From the NCBI GenBank assembly GCA_013396915.1, contig VWZL01002562.1, forward strand, positions 617,438-681,437: a stretch of 64,000 bases of DNA, read 5' to 3'. The translations under genes and the position numbers were made by a program. This DNA is from Stercorarius parasiticus (taxonomy: Eukaryota > Chordata > Aves > Charadriiformes > Stercorariidae). The notes under the pieces are model-generated. The model did no database searches. It was not told where the DNA came from and saw nothing but the letters and a program-made list of their open reading frames with translations. This document shows positions 48,404 to 60,724 of the stretch, piece after piece; position 1 is the stretch's first letter; the number at the start of each line of letters is the position of its first letter.

Positions 48404-51400
48404 CTGCAGGTACAAACCAGCAAATATTCTTATTAATTTTCTAAGAAACAAAAGGTGTGCAACATTCCACTTAGCTTTCATATATCCCGAGAAAATCAGA
48501 ATGAGAAACCGGCCCGGATGCAACAACATAAGCAGCTGTGGAGAAGTCACTTAAAAGCGAGTTTTCCAGTAACTCAGAAGTCAAGATAACCACATCTTAA
48601 CTACAACAGAGTTAGCAGAAGCACATACGACCGTTGCATAGACCAGAATAAACGCTGACAAGCTATTAAACAGGGAATAAGTTCAGCTCTCTTCTGGTCT
48701 TGAGAAAAGTCTTCATGAAATAACAAGTTTTAGTGTTTAGATATTTTTTAAAAAAAGAATTGACTTCTCATAGAAAGGGGGTAATATTTGCCTATGGGAT
48801 TAGCCTTCCAGAAAACTAAACTCATTGCAGAAGCTGAAATGGTTAGAAGCTGGTCCCTCAGCATGTATTTATTCCTTCAAAATGCATGAAGACATGTAAA
48901 AACATGTTTTACATGTAAATGTAAAAACACACAAGATATCTATACTGGTCATATATATATTAAGCAGTCAATTAGTAGTGTTAGACTCTTTACACAAGCA
49001 ATCCCAAAATGTACACAGCTTTAAAGCGTCAGTCATCCTCCTTGTTCTCACAAATAAGGATTAATAATCAAGGTGTATGGATATGGAGGAAGAGAAAAGT
49101 AGAAAAAAAGACACTTGTTTTCAGCATATATTGGCTGAGATATCACTACAAAAATAGAAACATTTTATAATACGTAATGGCATGAACAGGAGAGTACCAG
49201 AATCTTTCCTTTGTCCAGACTGAAAAATCACGATATCCACCAAATACCATTATTTCTGGTGATTATATTGACCAACATTGCCACTCATTGAGAAGCAACT
49301 GGAACATTTTTAAAGGAGTATTTCACACCAAATTAGATTTCAGAAATAGGCCCTTTGCCTATTTCTCCATTCTGGTTTAAATTAATATTACCAGACAAGG
49401 AGACAGCAGTCATCAGGAACAGATTCATTCACAAGCATACAGTCCAGAAGAAAAAAAAACCCAAAAAACACCAAACCTAGCATCACTCTCAATCTTTAAA
49501 CCCTCCTTTGTGTTTACCCACTTCCTTTAAAGAAGGCTATGGCATTATACCTGTATTGCAATGCACAGGAAAACACTGAAGCGTCAAAAAAGACGTACCT
49601 GTATGGGTAGCCATGGTATTTAGATCTGAAGACAGACAGCAGCCAGCTGAAGAACAGCACCACCAAGCCAATCCCAGCAATACACATGACTGTAAGAGAT
49701 GCAGAACAAGATTCTGGTAATTTGACAGCTGTCCCCAAAAACACCACAGTGACTGGGTGTTTCAAAAGCATTCTGTAATATTTACAGATTAGGTCAGATG
49801 ACATCTCTATTAGAGTCACTGAGAAGAAATAAATAACACCAATTTTCTTTCAAATTCCTACTGTAAATCAATTTTATACCATTGCTTTAAGAGAAAGTAA
49901 GTCCCTTCTTCTCTCCCTTACTAGCAAAATGCTGCAAAGCATCTTTATATCTCCCCATTTCTCAAAAGGGCTTTGAGTTTATCTTGCAGTTCACTAAGCA
50001 ACTCCAAACGCTGCCAAAAAACCAAACTATTCACTTCTGCTTAGAGGTGGGAAGTGTACAAAAACCAACAGTGCAAAAGCATTTCTATTAAATAGTGTAT
50101 CAAAAGTCTTTACTGGTAATAGCTTCTCTTAGAAAGACAATTATTAGTACTTACTTTTTCTTTTCCCCACATCCATGTCAGAAGTAGCAGCTTCGTGGAG
50201 GAGTACCATTCCTAAAGTAACACCACCATCTATGAATGCTGGTTAAGGCTAAATCAACAAAATACAATAGGCTCAATACACTCATTCCTAATCTTGTAAA
50301 TTCAGCTCCCACACCATACCCGGGACGTTAAAACTCACTGGAAAAATTAAAGACTTCTCAGCTAAACCAGCAAATATGGGGGAAAACACAAATGAAAGGT
50401 ATTCATAAATGTCAACTTATAAGAGACAATAAATACAAAGATTAAAATATAAACTGGAAAATGTAGTAGGTGGTGACACAAAATTAAAAACATGCATTTA
50501 TTATCTCAGCTTGTCATGAAACAGCGTTCCTTCCCAGAGAGCTCAGTTGACTCCAACTGCTGTTCTACCCCACTGGAAAATCCCGAAAGGAATTAAACTT
50601 TTGTATTATACTCAGCTAATAGAATGAATAAAATGCATGCAATGTTTAATCTACAGGATCTCTTCCAAGTAGCAATATTTCAGTCTTTTATAATTCTTCA
50701 ATTAAAAAGAATAATTAAAGCTTGTGAAATTAAGGAAGCACAGACAACCTAAGAGGCCTGACATTTGCCAAGAGCGAATCCCAGCAAAGCAAAACAGTCA
50801 ATCCAGTGTAACAAAATGCAAAATTCCCAAAGATTTCATACCATTTTGCGATAGATGTTCAGTACCAATCCTCCTTCTGAAAGGAGAAATACTTAGCACT
50901 GATTGCAATGGGACCGTTAAGAAATCTTCCATTTCAGATACAGTCTACCTTGAGCACAAGAGAAAAGTGACTTCAGCCTTCAGGAACCCTGCCAACTCCT
51001 ACCATTTTAAATGTCTCCAGCAACTGGTAGATTGGGTCCATAACGTGACGGATTGCAATAACACAAATAAACATCTACAAAAAGTTTCTAGGTTGAATCT
51101 GAGTGCATCAGAAGCGCAAGAATAATCAAAAAAAGATCAGAAGTTCCCCTCCAAAGGGATGTTTTAAGTTAAAAAAAAACTTAAGAGCGTTGAAGTTCTT
51201 TTAACACCAGCATATTTAAACATCAATTGCTTACTTTATATTATTTTATTACAAAATTCTAATGTTTCACTTGCTGAAATTTGGATTTTTGAATAGATAA
51301 AACAAGAGAAAAGGAGGAAATCAGCAGAAGTCACTCTGTTAAAGAACACTGGGTTGCAACAGAGACTTGTTAATCATTGTCAAGCCGTGAAGAGGACAGG

Positions 51401-54400
51401 CACTTTTAATGAAGTTTTGAAATAATGTGCCTGAAGTAAGTCTGCTATACTTGTGTACTATAAAATGTAAACAATTTGGGACTGTGAAGCTGCAGGAAAA
51501 AAAGACACTCCTAAATAAAATAAAAAATCCTGAATAAAAGATAAAATAATGCACAGACTGACACAGGTGACAAGACAAGAAAGAAAAGCTTGAGTCAGAG
51601 ATGACTGAAGTCGCAGATGTTGGGTCAAAAACAGGTATGTGGGAACAGAAGAAGAGAACATTGAATTTTAGTGATTTAAAACTCTTATGACTCCAAAGAA
51701 ACATTTTTATACAAATGAGAAATGCAAAAGCTCTCAACCTACAAGTTTCTGCTTGCCTGTCTTGATGGCATAATACTGGCATGGAAAAATCCTGAATCCA
51801 CAAACAACTGGTAAGATTAAAAGTAAAGAAGGTAAGCAAAGAAATAAAAGAAGAAGGATCAGTAATAGAGGAAGGAATTAAACACCAAAGCAACAACTAA
51901 GTCAGTCAGATTGAAAAGATAAGAGACGCACACAGAGGAACAGGGGCTATCCTGAAGAATCTTATGATTCCACAAAGATCCACATCTTTAACACTGTATT
52001 AATCTCAGTCATTAAGCAAGGAAAAAGGTGGTGAGAAAGCAGTCAACATTTTTCTATTTAAGTTAAAGATCACTGGCATAGAAAAAACATAGTTGGCAGC
52101 ACAGAAGGCTCTACAAGCTTCTGCATCAGTATTGGGTGACAGTAATGAGTTTGACAAAGTAGTCTCATAGAAAAAGCAGCAGCATAAGCTAACAGAAAAA
52201 TCGTTACCAACCACATGCTTCTCAGTAGGAAGGATACTAAACAGAAGAACAATGTGTGTTTCTGCCACAAATTGGGCTTGGCTGCTTCCATGGATATAGT
52301 TCTGTAAGAGACAAAGCGTAATTGAATTTAGAAAAGACTGGAGTCAACTTTGACTCGATTACCAACATCTATAGAGCTTGGAACTCTGTCTCTTTCAGTA
52401 GACACGACGTTAGAGCACGAACAATTTCATCCATTGACTATGGATTTGAGGGGGGAGCTGTATCAGCATCAAAAATCCTTCTTCTATTAATATGCACAAT
52501 CAACCCGAAGTATCATTCAGATTATAAGAACTGCAAGTGCAGCTACAACCTTCATGGTCCAGATCCCCTGTTCAGCAGGGCAAAATACCATAATTATGCC
52601 CTTCTGCACCCACTGCGATCAGTCTGATCCATTCCCAGACTTGGATTCTTAGGTTACATACGTTGCTCCTCTGCGTGTGAATCCTACTCACTTGGTTCCA
52701 GAACCAAGCATTTGAAATATTTTTCATGGCATACCAGGAGAAGGAACATCACTACCAATACCATCGAAGCTTTATTCTTCAGTCTCAAAAAGGCTTAGGA
52801 ATGATGTAAACAGAAGAAACTATAGGAAGTGTTTTCAAGAACACATTTAAAATATGAGAACTTCCTGTCAGTCAGTTGGCTTGGTTTTATTTCCATTAAT
52901 AGTAACCAACTGGGTTGACAGAAAATTTGAAATTTGTGAAAGAATACCATTTTTTTAATCCCTTATGGGAAGCTTTACATCACTATGGTTGTGATGTTTT
53001 ATCTAAGTAGGAAAAAAAGTCTGATAAGCAGATCTACTTTTTATGGAAAAATAGAGGGCCTTACCCACCTAATTGGGCCTGAAAAGACATTTCACCAAAT
53101 TAATTCCCTTCTGAGTAAAATACATGACAAAAGCCAATATGTGATGCGTAAGTACCTGAAGAGATGCAGTACTCTCAGTACATTCTGACTACTTTTACGG
53201 TGTATCTCATTTTGTATTATGTACAGAGCAGTAAATTTCAAGTGATGTTAAAACTGATTTTTTCCAAGGAATGATATTTCATATGTCTAAGGTAACTAGA
53301 CATTAATTTACCTTAAGAATCTTGAAGAAAGAGGTTTTTATATGGAAGTCATTAGATGGGTGTATGAGCTGAAGACTGTTTGACATGGAAGACTCAACAT
53401 AAACACCTTATTTTGCTGATAGCAATTTAGAACTATAATGTCTCTTCATAACTAGGGATACAATCTATGTACAAGATAGAGGAAAGCAAATGTCACAGGT
53501 AAACAAATGCTGAAAACAAATAGGAATGGTTAAAAGACACATAGGAGGTCAGAGAAATGGAAGACACCGGGTAATTTAAATTAATTTACCCTCAGAATAT
53601 AAGCAAAGAGCATTGTCATTGTGCTTCCTCCAAGATGTATCACTTTATTTACTTTTATGTTTTGGGGAGATGGGGAACTGGGAGGAGAACAATAGGAAGA
53701 ATGAAAGAAATGCTCACCTTAGGTTCTGAAGAAAGAAGGGAACACAAACACACCCCCCATCCAAACAACTTGTTAGCAAATAGTTTTGGTTACTCTGTAT
53801 GCTATCCTTTTACACTAGAGCATTATTTTAGTACCATCTTAGCTTTCTGTGATTACTAGAATAATCAGAGTTCCTCCACAAAAAGACCTTGAACTCTCTA
53901 GGTATTAACACAACAGAAAAACTCCAAGGTAATACTTTGGAACCCGTATGTCTCATTGCCAGCAGAGCACCATCCATGACTGCTATCTAGTGCTTTACTG
54001 CATGGAAAGCACCTCAAGCAGTTCCTAACATGAAACTGAACATGTTGCTAAATGGTAAATTAATCTTAGTATTTCTCAACTGATTAAGAATTGCATTTCT
54101 CATTCTGTCTCTTAAAAGCTTATTACTGAGCACAGAAAGTAAGACACCTTAAAAACCCTTACACAACATTTGCCCTTACTCTTAGAACATCGCAGAACTA
54201 ATGCTACCATTCTTACAGAATTAATGACTCATTTAACGGGTAGGAATGACCTTCCTATCCAAACGGAATTCTAGATAAGGGCTGAAGTTATCACAACACA
54301 ATTACCCAACAGAGCACTTTGTTTTGGATTAAGATCAGAGTTTCTTCTTGGCTTAAATAGAAGAAAAGGATAAAGCTAATTGGAAGAAAATCTAAATCTT

Positions 54401-57400
54401 TACTGGAGCTCTAACACTCCTGCCTCACACAAAACACCACCCCTCTTTTACAGGTATATTTAAGAGAAGACAGATCCTCTCTGAACTAATCAACAGCTCT
54501 CTGATTTGCCTTGCTCACTGCAGGAGTCGTTAGGCTCACTGACTTACAAAGAAAGAAGGCAAGAGTAGAATTTGCACTCTGACTTGCCTCTTTTAGTATA
54601 ACCCTTATTCTGTAGAAATACAACAGAAATGTAGAAAAGAAAACAAAGACTTACCACTTGTCCTGTATGGGGATTCTTATGAGCATAGGGTGGACCTCTA
54701 ATGTGGTTCCACATTTGGCCTGATGTCATTGCTAACACAAAACACTGAAAGGGAAAGAAGAAAGACGATTTAATAGGAACTTTTTTTTATTTTTACCCAA
54801 TTTCTTTTCATTTCATACCAAAACGTACTGGTCTGGAATACAATCTTAGGCTAAGTATTGTCCTACCTTTTATTTGTATAAAAAGCACCTAAATCAAGCA
54901 TTAACTGAGCTGAAAAGACAGAGATCAAGTATTATCCAACTACCAAAAAGTAAAACTAAAAGTGTACCTCGTTTTCCTCTAACAGGTTTAAGCATCTTTA
55001 AATACAAAGCCTTTTAAAGACTCGAATTGCTATGAAACTCATGACAACAGGTAGACAATAGTTATAATTACTCACTAAAGCAGCAAATGCCCAGCCAGTT
55101 TTGTTGTACAGAAAATCCAGATTGCTTCCACGCAAATACACGAGGCCTCCAACAACAGCCAGAAGCAGTCCTAACATCAACGGTCCAGCATAGTTTGGTG
55201 GCCTTATCACACGAATCTAAACAGAGGATATTTAAATTATTTTCCCTCAATGGGATTATACATTATACCCGCACTCGTGCTAACAAAACCCACAATATAT
55301 TAGAGGGGAGGGGGGAGCAGGGGGGGAATAATCAACACACACACAAATTTTCTATATAATACATCTGACTTGGGAAGTAAGTAATGCTTCTTCCTTCATT
55401 ACTGTAACTTCAGTTTTATACACCTTTACCCTACCTAATAATTTAAAGACTGTTTTTCTTCCATAGGAACAGAAAAGGGAGAAAGGAGGAGATGAGTTTT
55501 ACCATCTTATCAAATACAGAATTACACAAAATATTAGAACACAGAATGCAAGGAAACTTAAAGATGTTGTCATGCTGCAACTCGATTTTGTAGACAAGAG
55601 GTATTTAGAGTATCTGAGAGCAGATCGTTAGCCACGGAACACAACTGAGGTATTTCACAGCTGAAATTACACAGTAAGTGAGTGCTGCAGAAGTGGTGAT
55701 GGGGAAAGTCTGTATATACTTACATTGACATCAGTTCTGTCAGCCACCCAACGAGCCAGCTGTTCAGCTGCAAAGCCTCGCACCTGAAGTTCGTATGTGT
55801 CACCCCTTTTAGGCTTCCCTTTAGCAGGAAAGTTAATGAAGGTTGGAGCAGAATTCATGTTTAGCTGTATTTAGAAAATTCACAGAAGATACAGCACCAT
55901 GAAAGGCCTATTTAGTAAAACATTTCTATTCCATGTGTATCTTGCAACATCATCACTACGTCAATCAGAAAAAGTAAGTATTCAATAAATAGATTTCATT
56001 GGCAACAACTTAAAAAAAAAGTAGAGACAGCACACAGTAGCTTGCATTTCTGTATTTCATAAAAGCTATTTATATACTCCTGCTATATATACACTCCCTT
56101 CTGTGTTCCATGCTGTTTTCTGCTTTTAGTATTGAGAAGAAGTTTTTTTAGCTCTGTCACTATCTGTCTTAAAAAAAAATTGTTACTTCTGAGAAGGCTT
56201 TTTTTTTTTTAAATACCATTGATCATGCTTTCTAAAGTGATTGACATTTCTTTGTTAGTACTCAGATCAATAGCTATCAATTCAAAATATTCAGACCAGC
56301 TAAGAGGATATTATAATAAGTAAACAAAAAGTAGTTTTACAAAATGTAGCTCTATCCTTTCCTAACACTTTTTTCCTATAGCATTCCAGGGTTTTTTTGA
56401 TCTGTTTCTTCTCTAAATACTACTTTTGGGAGAGAAATCTGCAAAATAGGAATACATACAATAATCTATAAAGGCCGTAGCTTGATGAATTAATTTTTGA
56501 TGTAACACTACAGGAAAAGTTAAGAATAATAATAAAAGACAACCCTTTCCCCTTCTCCAGTCAAAAGGCTTCCATTTAATACAACAGCATTGCCTAAATT
56601 GTGTAGCTATTAAATAGAGATGAGTATCTCTTTAAAAAAAAAAAAGGAGTTAAGATTTGCAAAACTATAATGAACTATTAATGTGGTCTACAGTTGCAAG
56701 CATACATGCAATGTTCTCACACATTAAAAAAAATACTGTTACATATTGTTAGTAGAAGAGCAAAATGACTGGGTACTTGAAAAGAACTAAGTTAAGCCAC
56801 ACTGAAAGCCTAATTTATTGTTCTCTAGTAATATAAAAATTGTAATAGCTGTCCCTAACAACATTGGTGCTTTCTACCTTGCATCTTCATGTATCATAAA
56901 AGATTTCTATTAAGAATTACAGTGTAAGTTACTATAGAAGACAAAGTCAGAAAAACCAGTCAGAGAAGCCAGTTTACTCCTAGTGCCTATTCCAGATTTG
57001 TCAGTTCTCTTAATATTACTGCCAACATGCTACTGCCCTCTGCACCACTTCTCATATCTTCCGAGTGGCAGTTTATAACTTTTCAATTATTTCTTTAACC
57101 ATTTTAACATTAAGTTTTGTATACATCTTTGCCTTCTTTCCCTCAGTCTTCAAAACATGAGTTAAAAATAACATTAGAAGAGAAAAACAGACATTACCAT
57201 CTGAAATACATCTGAGCCTTCATCAAAATCTACCATAGCAAAAAAAATCTTGTTGGTAAATGCACTGGAATATCGCCAGGAGTTTGCCAGAATCTGGTAT
57301 TCCTCATCAGCTTGCCTGTAAAACACACAAAGTGAGATGCTGTATCATGTTTGTCCAGAACAAAAGCTATAAAATGGATGAGGGAGCTGTAGCGACCCAC

Positions 57401-59454
57401 CCCGTTAACACATGCATACCACATACCCCACATTAATTTTCTAGTGTTAAAGAAAAAGTTTAAGGCCAGACACTCATCTAACAATCAAGGGAAGCATCTG
57501 GCACTTGCAAGGGCAAGTTTTGTTGAGTCCATGAACACAAGCAGTGATCAATTCTAATTGAAATTTTAAATGGCACCCAGCAGCTCATGATTTGCTAGTT
57601 AACACAGCATCAAAATGGGTATAGGTGTGCCTTCTTTTCCATGTCAGAGGATAAGAAACCAATTAATTTCAACTAAGTATAAAAATCACCTTTACAGACC
57701 ACTGACACCTCCAGATTTATACAAGAAGGCCATAATATGGTTAAGGATCCAGCACGTTATAACTGTAAATAAGTGTCAATAAACATATTAACTAGCAGAA
57801 CTTTTAGACTGCCTGGCCAGCAGTAATTCTACAAACATTTTTTCAGCAGCTCATGCCAGAAAAGTTGAGTTTACACCCTCTCTTTCTCCAGAAGCCTATC
57901 AGCATGAACATTGTCCCTGCAAAGCCACAATTATTTTAGGAGGGAGACAAATAATTAAGGGCTATGTTGTTTTCTCACATGCATATTACGTATAAATTTC
58001 CACACGTTTAATTTCAAATATAAACTTGCTATAATTTACCCTAGTATATTCCTCCCACATACATGAAAGTTTTATCCTGTTCTTAAATTTAATTTCCTAA
58101 AAACATACAATGACTTCCCATTTCTAATTTAGGACTAAATTAAGCCCATACTTGCATACAACACACTGTCTGTGAGGCTGAAGAGCAGTGAACATCACAA
58201 TCACCGAGTAATTTCTGGGTGGTGCCTTCACAAGGCGTCGAAATTTGTCTCCATTCATTCGAATAACAGATCTTTTACTGGCCCACTCCATTAGCTGGTT
58301 CACTTTTTCTGATAACACCATCTGAAAATAAAGTCAGAGAAACACTGATTTTTTTTGTTGTTTTTTTTTCCCCTAGTCTCACAGTACAGTCTTAAAGGTT
58401 TTTACATTTGACATTAACAAAGAGCCGCACTGTATTTCATAGGAACACTGTCCAGATGATGCTATGCTTCATTAAGATTCTTGAAGGCATTCACAGATCC
58501 TTTTGACAGTCATGTTAATATTATACGTTTACTTTAACCACTTAGTAATACGCATGTTTTAAGCACTTGGCATTACACATGCTGGTGAAGACTATCAGCT
58601 CACTGTACTTTTTCATGTTGCTAATTGTAAGATTTCTTTCAGATGTACAAACTGGCCCAAATCACTCCTCAGTATTTATTTGATACTAAGCATCACACTC
58701 TGTTTCAGATTTCAAAACTTGGTGGAAGCAGAATCAACACTAGAGATGGAAGGACCAAGCAAGTGAGCTCAACACCTAATTTTCGGCATTGCCGGAAGAA
58801 AAAGGATTCAGTACATATCAGGAGAACTGAAGAGCGCTCAATACTAAGCTCTTCTTTAAAAATGAGCCAACCAATTCTATAACATTATACAAAGTATTAG
58901 ATAAGTGACAAATCCCCAAATATCACTTCTATCATAAACTACTTCTCTACTCCTTATTAACACCCTTCTCAGATAAATACTTGAGGATAAGTAATAAACT
59001 ACTCTTCTTTGACTTACAACTGACACAAGTACACACAGAGGGACATTTTCAAACCCTAGGACTCAAGCGTCCGAAAATAAGGAACACCTTTTAGTTATAA
59101 CCAAAGACAGCCAGTCCACCCACTCTCCCCCTCCACATCCCACACAGAAGACAAGAACGGGAGAACCTGGGATTAAACACGCACAAAAATAAAAGAGAAA
59201 TTAGAACTCTCTGATTCTAAAAGGCCAAATGCTCCGCTCGGCCCCCAGGCGCTCCCGCGGGCTTTCCCTCAGGGCCTGGCCGCCGCTGCCGGGGGCAGCC
59301 GAGCCTCGGGCTGGGGGAGGCCCACGGGCGGCCCAGGTCACCCCAGCCCGCGGGGCTCCCGGCGGCACCTCACCTCCTTCCGCTTCTGCCCGGCGGCGGG
59401 CGGCCCGCCCCAGGCCAGCAGCAGGAGCAGCCCCAGGCCCAGCAGCGCCGCCAT
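48388..59454 (-). CDS. MAGT1: MAGT1, oligosaccharyltransferase oxidoreductase subunit / magnesium transporter 1
   Basis: Complete 10-exon coding sequence of 328 aa (human 335). Exons: 59454-59374, 58321-58152, 57315-57198, 55864-55724, 55216-55076, 54744-54655, 52301-52238, 50229-50155, 49689-49599, 48403-48388, with every phase consistent. MAGT1 is the OST3/OST6-type subunit of the STT3B oligosaccharyltransferase in the ER and was also reported to support Mg2+ uptake. Features: a signal peptide of about 22 aa ([17 protein letters not shown]...), a luminal thioredoxin fold with the redox motif CVVC at residues 80-83, and four membrane segments (in exons 5, 5/6, 7/8 and 9). The C terminus is YPYSFLMS, as in human. 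No broken exon. The start follows a CpG island and encodes the signal peptide directly; an in-frame upstream ATG exists at 59628. Confidence 0.97.
49599..49689 (-). CDS. MAGT1: MAGT1 exon 9 (last membrane segment)
   Basis: 91 bp encoding [20 protein letters not shown] then RSKYHGYPY, with a Ser codon split AG/T at the donor (AG|GTACGT). Contains transmembrane segment 4. Confidence 0.96.
50155..50229 (-). CDS. MAGT1: MAGT1 exon 8
   Basis: 75 bp encoding [20 protein letters not shown] then GKRK, with split codons at both ends. Ends transmembrane segment 3. Acceptor TTCATAG, donor AAAA|GTAAGT. Confidence 0.95.
52238..52301 (-). CDS. MAGT1: MAGT1 exon 7
   Basis: 64 bp encoding [20 protein letters not shown] then F and the first base of an Asn codon. 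Starts transmembrane segment 3. Acceptor CTTACAG, donor TTTA|GTATCC. Confidence 0.96.
54655..54744 (-). CDS. MAGT1: MAGT1 exon 6
   Basis: 90 bp (30 codons) encoding [20 protein letters not shown] then [10 protein letters not shown]. It finishes transmembrane segment 2 and the conserved [13 protein letters not shown] loop. Acceptor TTTCAG, donor GTG|GTAAGT. Confidence 0.97.
55076..55216 (-). CDS. MAGT1: MAGT1 exon 5 (first membrane segment)
   Basis: 141 bp (47 codons) encoding [20 protein letters not shown], then [20 protein letters not shown] and GWAFAAL. Contains transmembrane segment 1 and the start of segment 2. Acceptor GTTTAG, donor TTA|GTGAGT. Confidence 0.97.
55724..55864 (-). CDS. 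MAGT1: MAGT1 exon 4
   Basis: 141 bp (47 codons) encoding [20 protein letters not shown], then [20 protein letters not shown] and ADRTDVN. Includes the cis-Pro loop (APTF) of the thioredoxin fold. Acceptor ATACAG, donor AAT|GTAAGT. Confidence 0.97.
57198..57315 (-). CDS. MAGT1: MAGT1 exon 3
   Basis: 118 bp encoding [20 protein letters not shown] then [19 protein letters not shown], the middle of the luminal thioredoxin-like domain. Very close to human. Acceptor TTTACAG, donor ATG|GTAATG. Confidence 0.97.
58152..58321 (-). CDS. MAGT1: MAGT1 exon 2 (thioredoxin-fold start, CVVC)
   Basis: 170 bp encoding [20 protein letters not shown], then [36 protein letters not shown] and a split Lys. Contains the CxxC redox centre. 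Acceptor TTTCAG; donor GCAA|GTATGG, with the Lys codon split AA/G. Confidence 0.97.
59374..59454 (-). CDS. MAGT1: MAGT1 exon 1 (signal peptide)
   Basis: 27 codons: [20 protein letters not shown], then AGQKRKE. Leu-rich signal sequence with likely cleavage near AAG|Q. The sequence diverges from the human signal peptide but keeps the Q-R/K-K-E end at the splice site. Donor GGAG|GTGAGG. Confidence 0.93.
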
Positions 59455-59720
59455 AACCGCCCTGCTCTGCCGCCTCACGCCTATTGGCGGGCGCCGGCCC
59501 ACCGGCAGTGCAGCCCCGCCCAGGCACTTCCTATTGGTGGCGGTGCCGGCCCGCGACTGGCCGCCGGCCTCTGATTCGTTAAACCTGCCTCCAGCACGGG
59601 CCGCCGCTAACCTATAGGAGCAAGGCAAGCTGGAGCCGTGCGATTGGCGGAGCCCTCAGGGAGGGTGGGGCGTGCCGGGACCCGCGGGAGATGGCGGTGG
59701 GAGGCTTTCTTCGTCGGCCA
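59455..59720 (-). promoter_or_regulatory. MAGT1 CpG-island promoter
   Basis: CpG-dense region upstream of MAGT1. It has three ATTGG elements (CCAAT boxes read on the minus strand) at 59,483-59,487, 59,533-59,537 and 59,643-59,647, an ETS-like CACTTCC at 59,525-59,531, and a YY1-like GAGATGGCGG near 59,688. No TATA box. CCAAT boxes spaced through a CpG island suggest a constitutive promoter that may fire in both directions. Confidence 0.7.
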
Positions 59721-59880
59721 CTTTCGAGGGGGTGCCGCGGTTGCCCTGCTGCAGTCCTACACCTTCAGGATACACCCAACGCCTGCAGTTCTTCAGATAT
59801 TGCGAACTGCTTAACAGCCGCAGCTTGCTGGTGGTCCCCGAGGGGGGCGGCTCCGTTGCGCGGGGCCAGGCCTCACGTCG
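59691..59880 (+). other. Possible divergent first exon opposite MAGT1
   Basis: An ATG in a strong context (GGAGATGGCGG) opens a 73-codon frame, and a consensus donor CG|GTAAGC lies at 59,880/59,881. The encoded sequence resembles nothing known to me. It more likely marks a divergent non-coding transcript from the MAGT1 promoter than a protein. No downstream exon could be assigned. Confidence 0.3.
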
Positions 59881-59982
59881 GTAAGCCCCAAGAAATCAAA
59901 AAGGGAGTCTAGAGTAAAACTCCAAGGAACTTAACCGGTAGCTCCCCCAAAGGTGTACGCTTGCTTAGTTTTAAACGAAGCA

Positions 59983-60420
59983 AGGGGCACGAAGATGATC
60001 ACATGCTGGAGCACATCTTCTATGAGGACACACTGAGAGTGCTGGGGTTGTTCAGCCTAGAGAAGAGAAGGCTCTGGGGAGACCTTAGAGCCCCTTCCTG
60101 TACCTAAAAGGGCTACAGGAGATGCGGAGGGACTTTTTACAAGGGCATGTAGTGATAGGACGAGGGGTAATGGCTTCAAACTGAAAGAGGGGAGATTTAG
60201 ATTAGATGTTCAGAAGAAATTCTTTTCTGTGAGGGTGGTGAGACACTGGCAGAGGTTGCCCAGAGAAGCTGTGTCTGCCCCATCCCTGGAGGTGTTCAAG
60301 GCCAGGCTGGATGGGGCTTTGAGCAACCTGGTCTAGTGGGAGGTGTCCCTGCCTAGGGCAGGGGGTTGGAACTGGATGATCTTTAAGGTCCTTTCCAACT
60401 CTAACCGTTCTATGGTTCTA
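59983..60420 (+). repeat. CR1 LINE 3' fragment
   Basis: About 440 bp of CR1 3' end: CTGGAGCACATCTTCTATGAG, GGTTGTTCAGCCTAGAGAAG, GACTTTTTACAAGGGCATG, then GTGGTGAGACACTGGCAGAGG and the 3' UTR text ending in GTTCTATGGTTCTAT. Better preserved than most copies here. It sits between MAGT1 and the tRNA gene. Confidence 0.93.
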
Positions 60421-60715
60421 TACATGCAAGTGTATTCCTGGGTTATGTGTTAAAAAGACTGTTAAAATTGTACCCGGGGAAATCCTCAGCTGGTGGGTAA
60501 TGGGTTACGGGCTCTTGAGTGTAACTGACACAGAAACGTGGTTTTAGTCCTGCTTTATTTTTTATTTTTCTCTTCGAGGGCATGTACATTACTGAAATTA
60601 TTTCTGGCGCCGTGCAGAATGTCCCTGCAATTTCCGTTTGCACTAAAATCTCTCTCTGTAGCTGTTCGGCCCTTGTAAAAATTTAAATTCCCACGGGGTA
60701 AAAAAACTGCACATG

Positions 60716-60720
60716 AAAAA
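60716..60720 (-). terminator. Pol III terminator of tRNA-Leu
   Basis: Five T residues on the minus strand, 4 nt after the tRNA 3' end. Confidence 0.85.
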
Positions 60721-60724
60721 GCTG

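Larger units (their letters stand above)
49690..58151 (-). other. MAGT1 introns 2-8
   Basis: AT-rich introns with A/T runs and no recognised repeats. A plus-strand 133-codon frame lies in intron 7 (50,724-51,125) and a minus-strand 185-codon frame at 51,339-51,896. Neither shows a known domain, and the second is the complement of purine-rich DNA. Confidence 0.6.

Noticed and set aside
48885..48950. Small palindrome (ACATGTAAAA ... TTTTACATGT)
   Set aside because: 10-bp arms in AT-rich intron DNA are expected by chance; no miRNA-like stem length.
51339..51896. 185-codon minus-strand open frame in MAGT1 intron 7
   Set aside because: The opposite strand is purine-rich, which gives a Phe/Ser/Leu-rich product without any domain; it is best explained by base composition.
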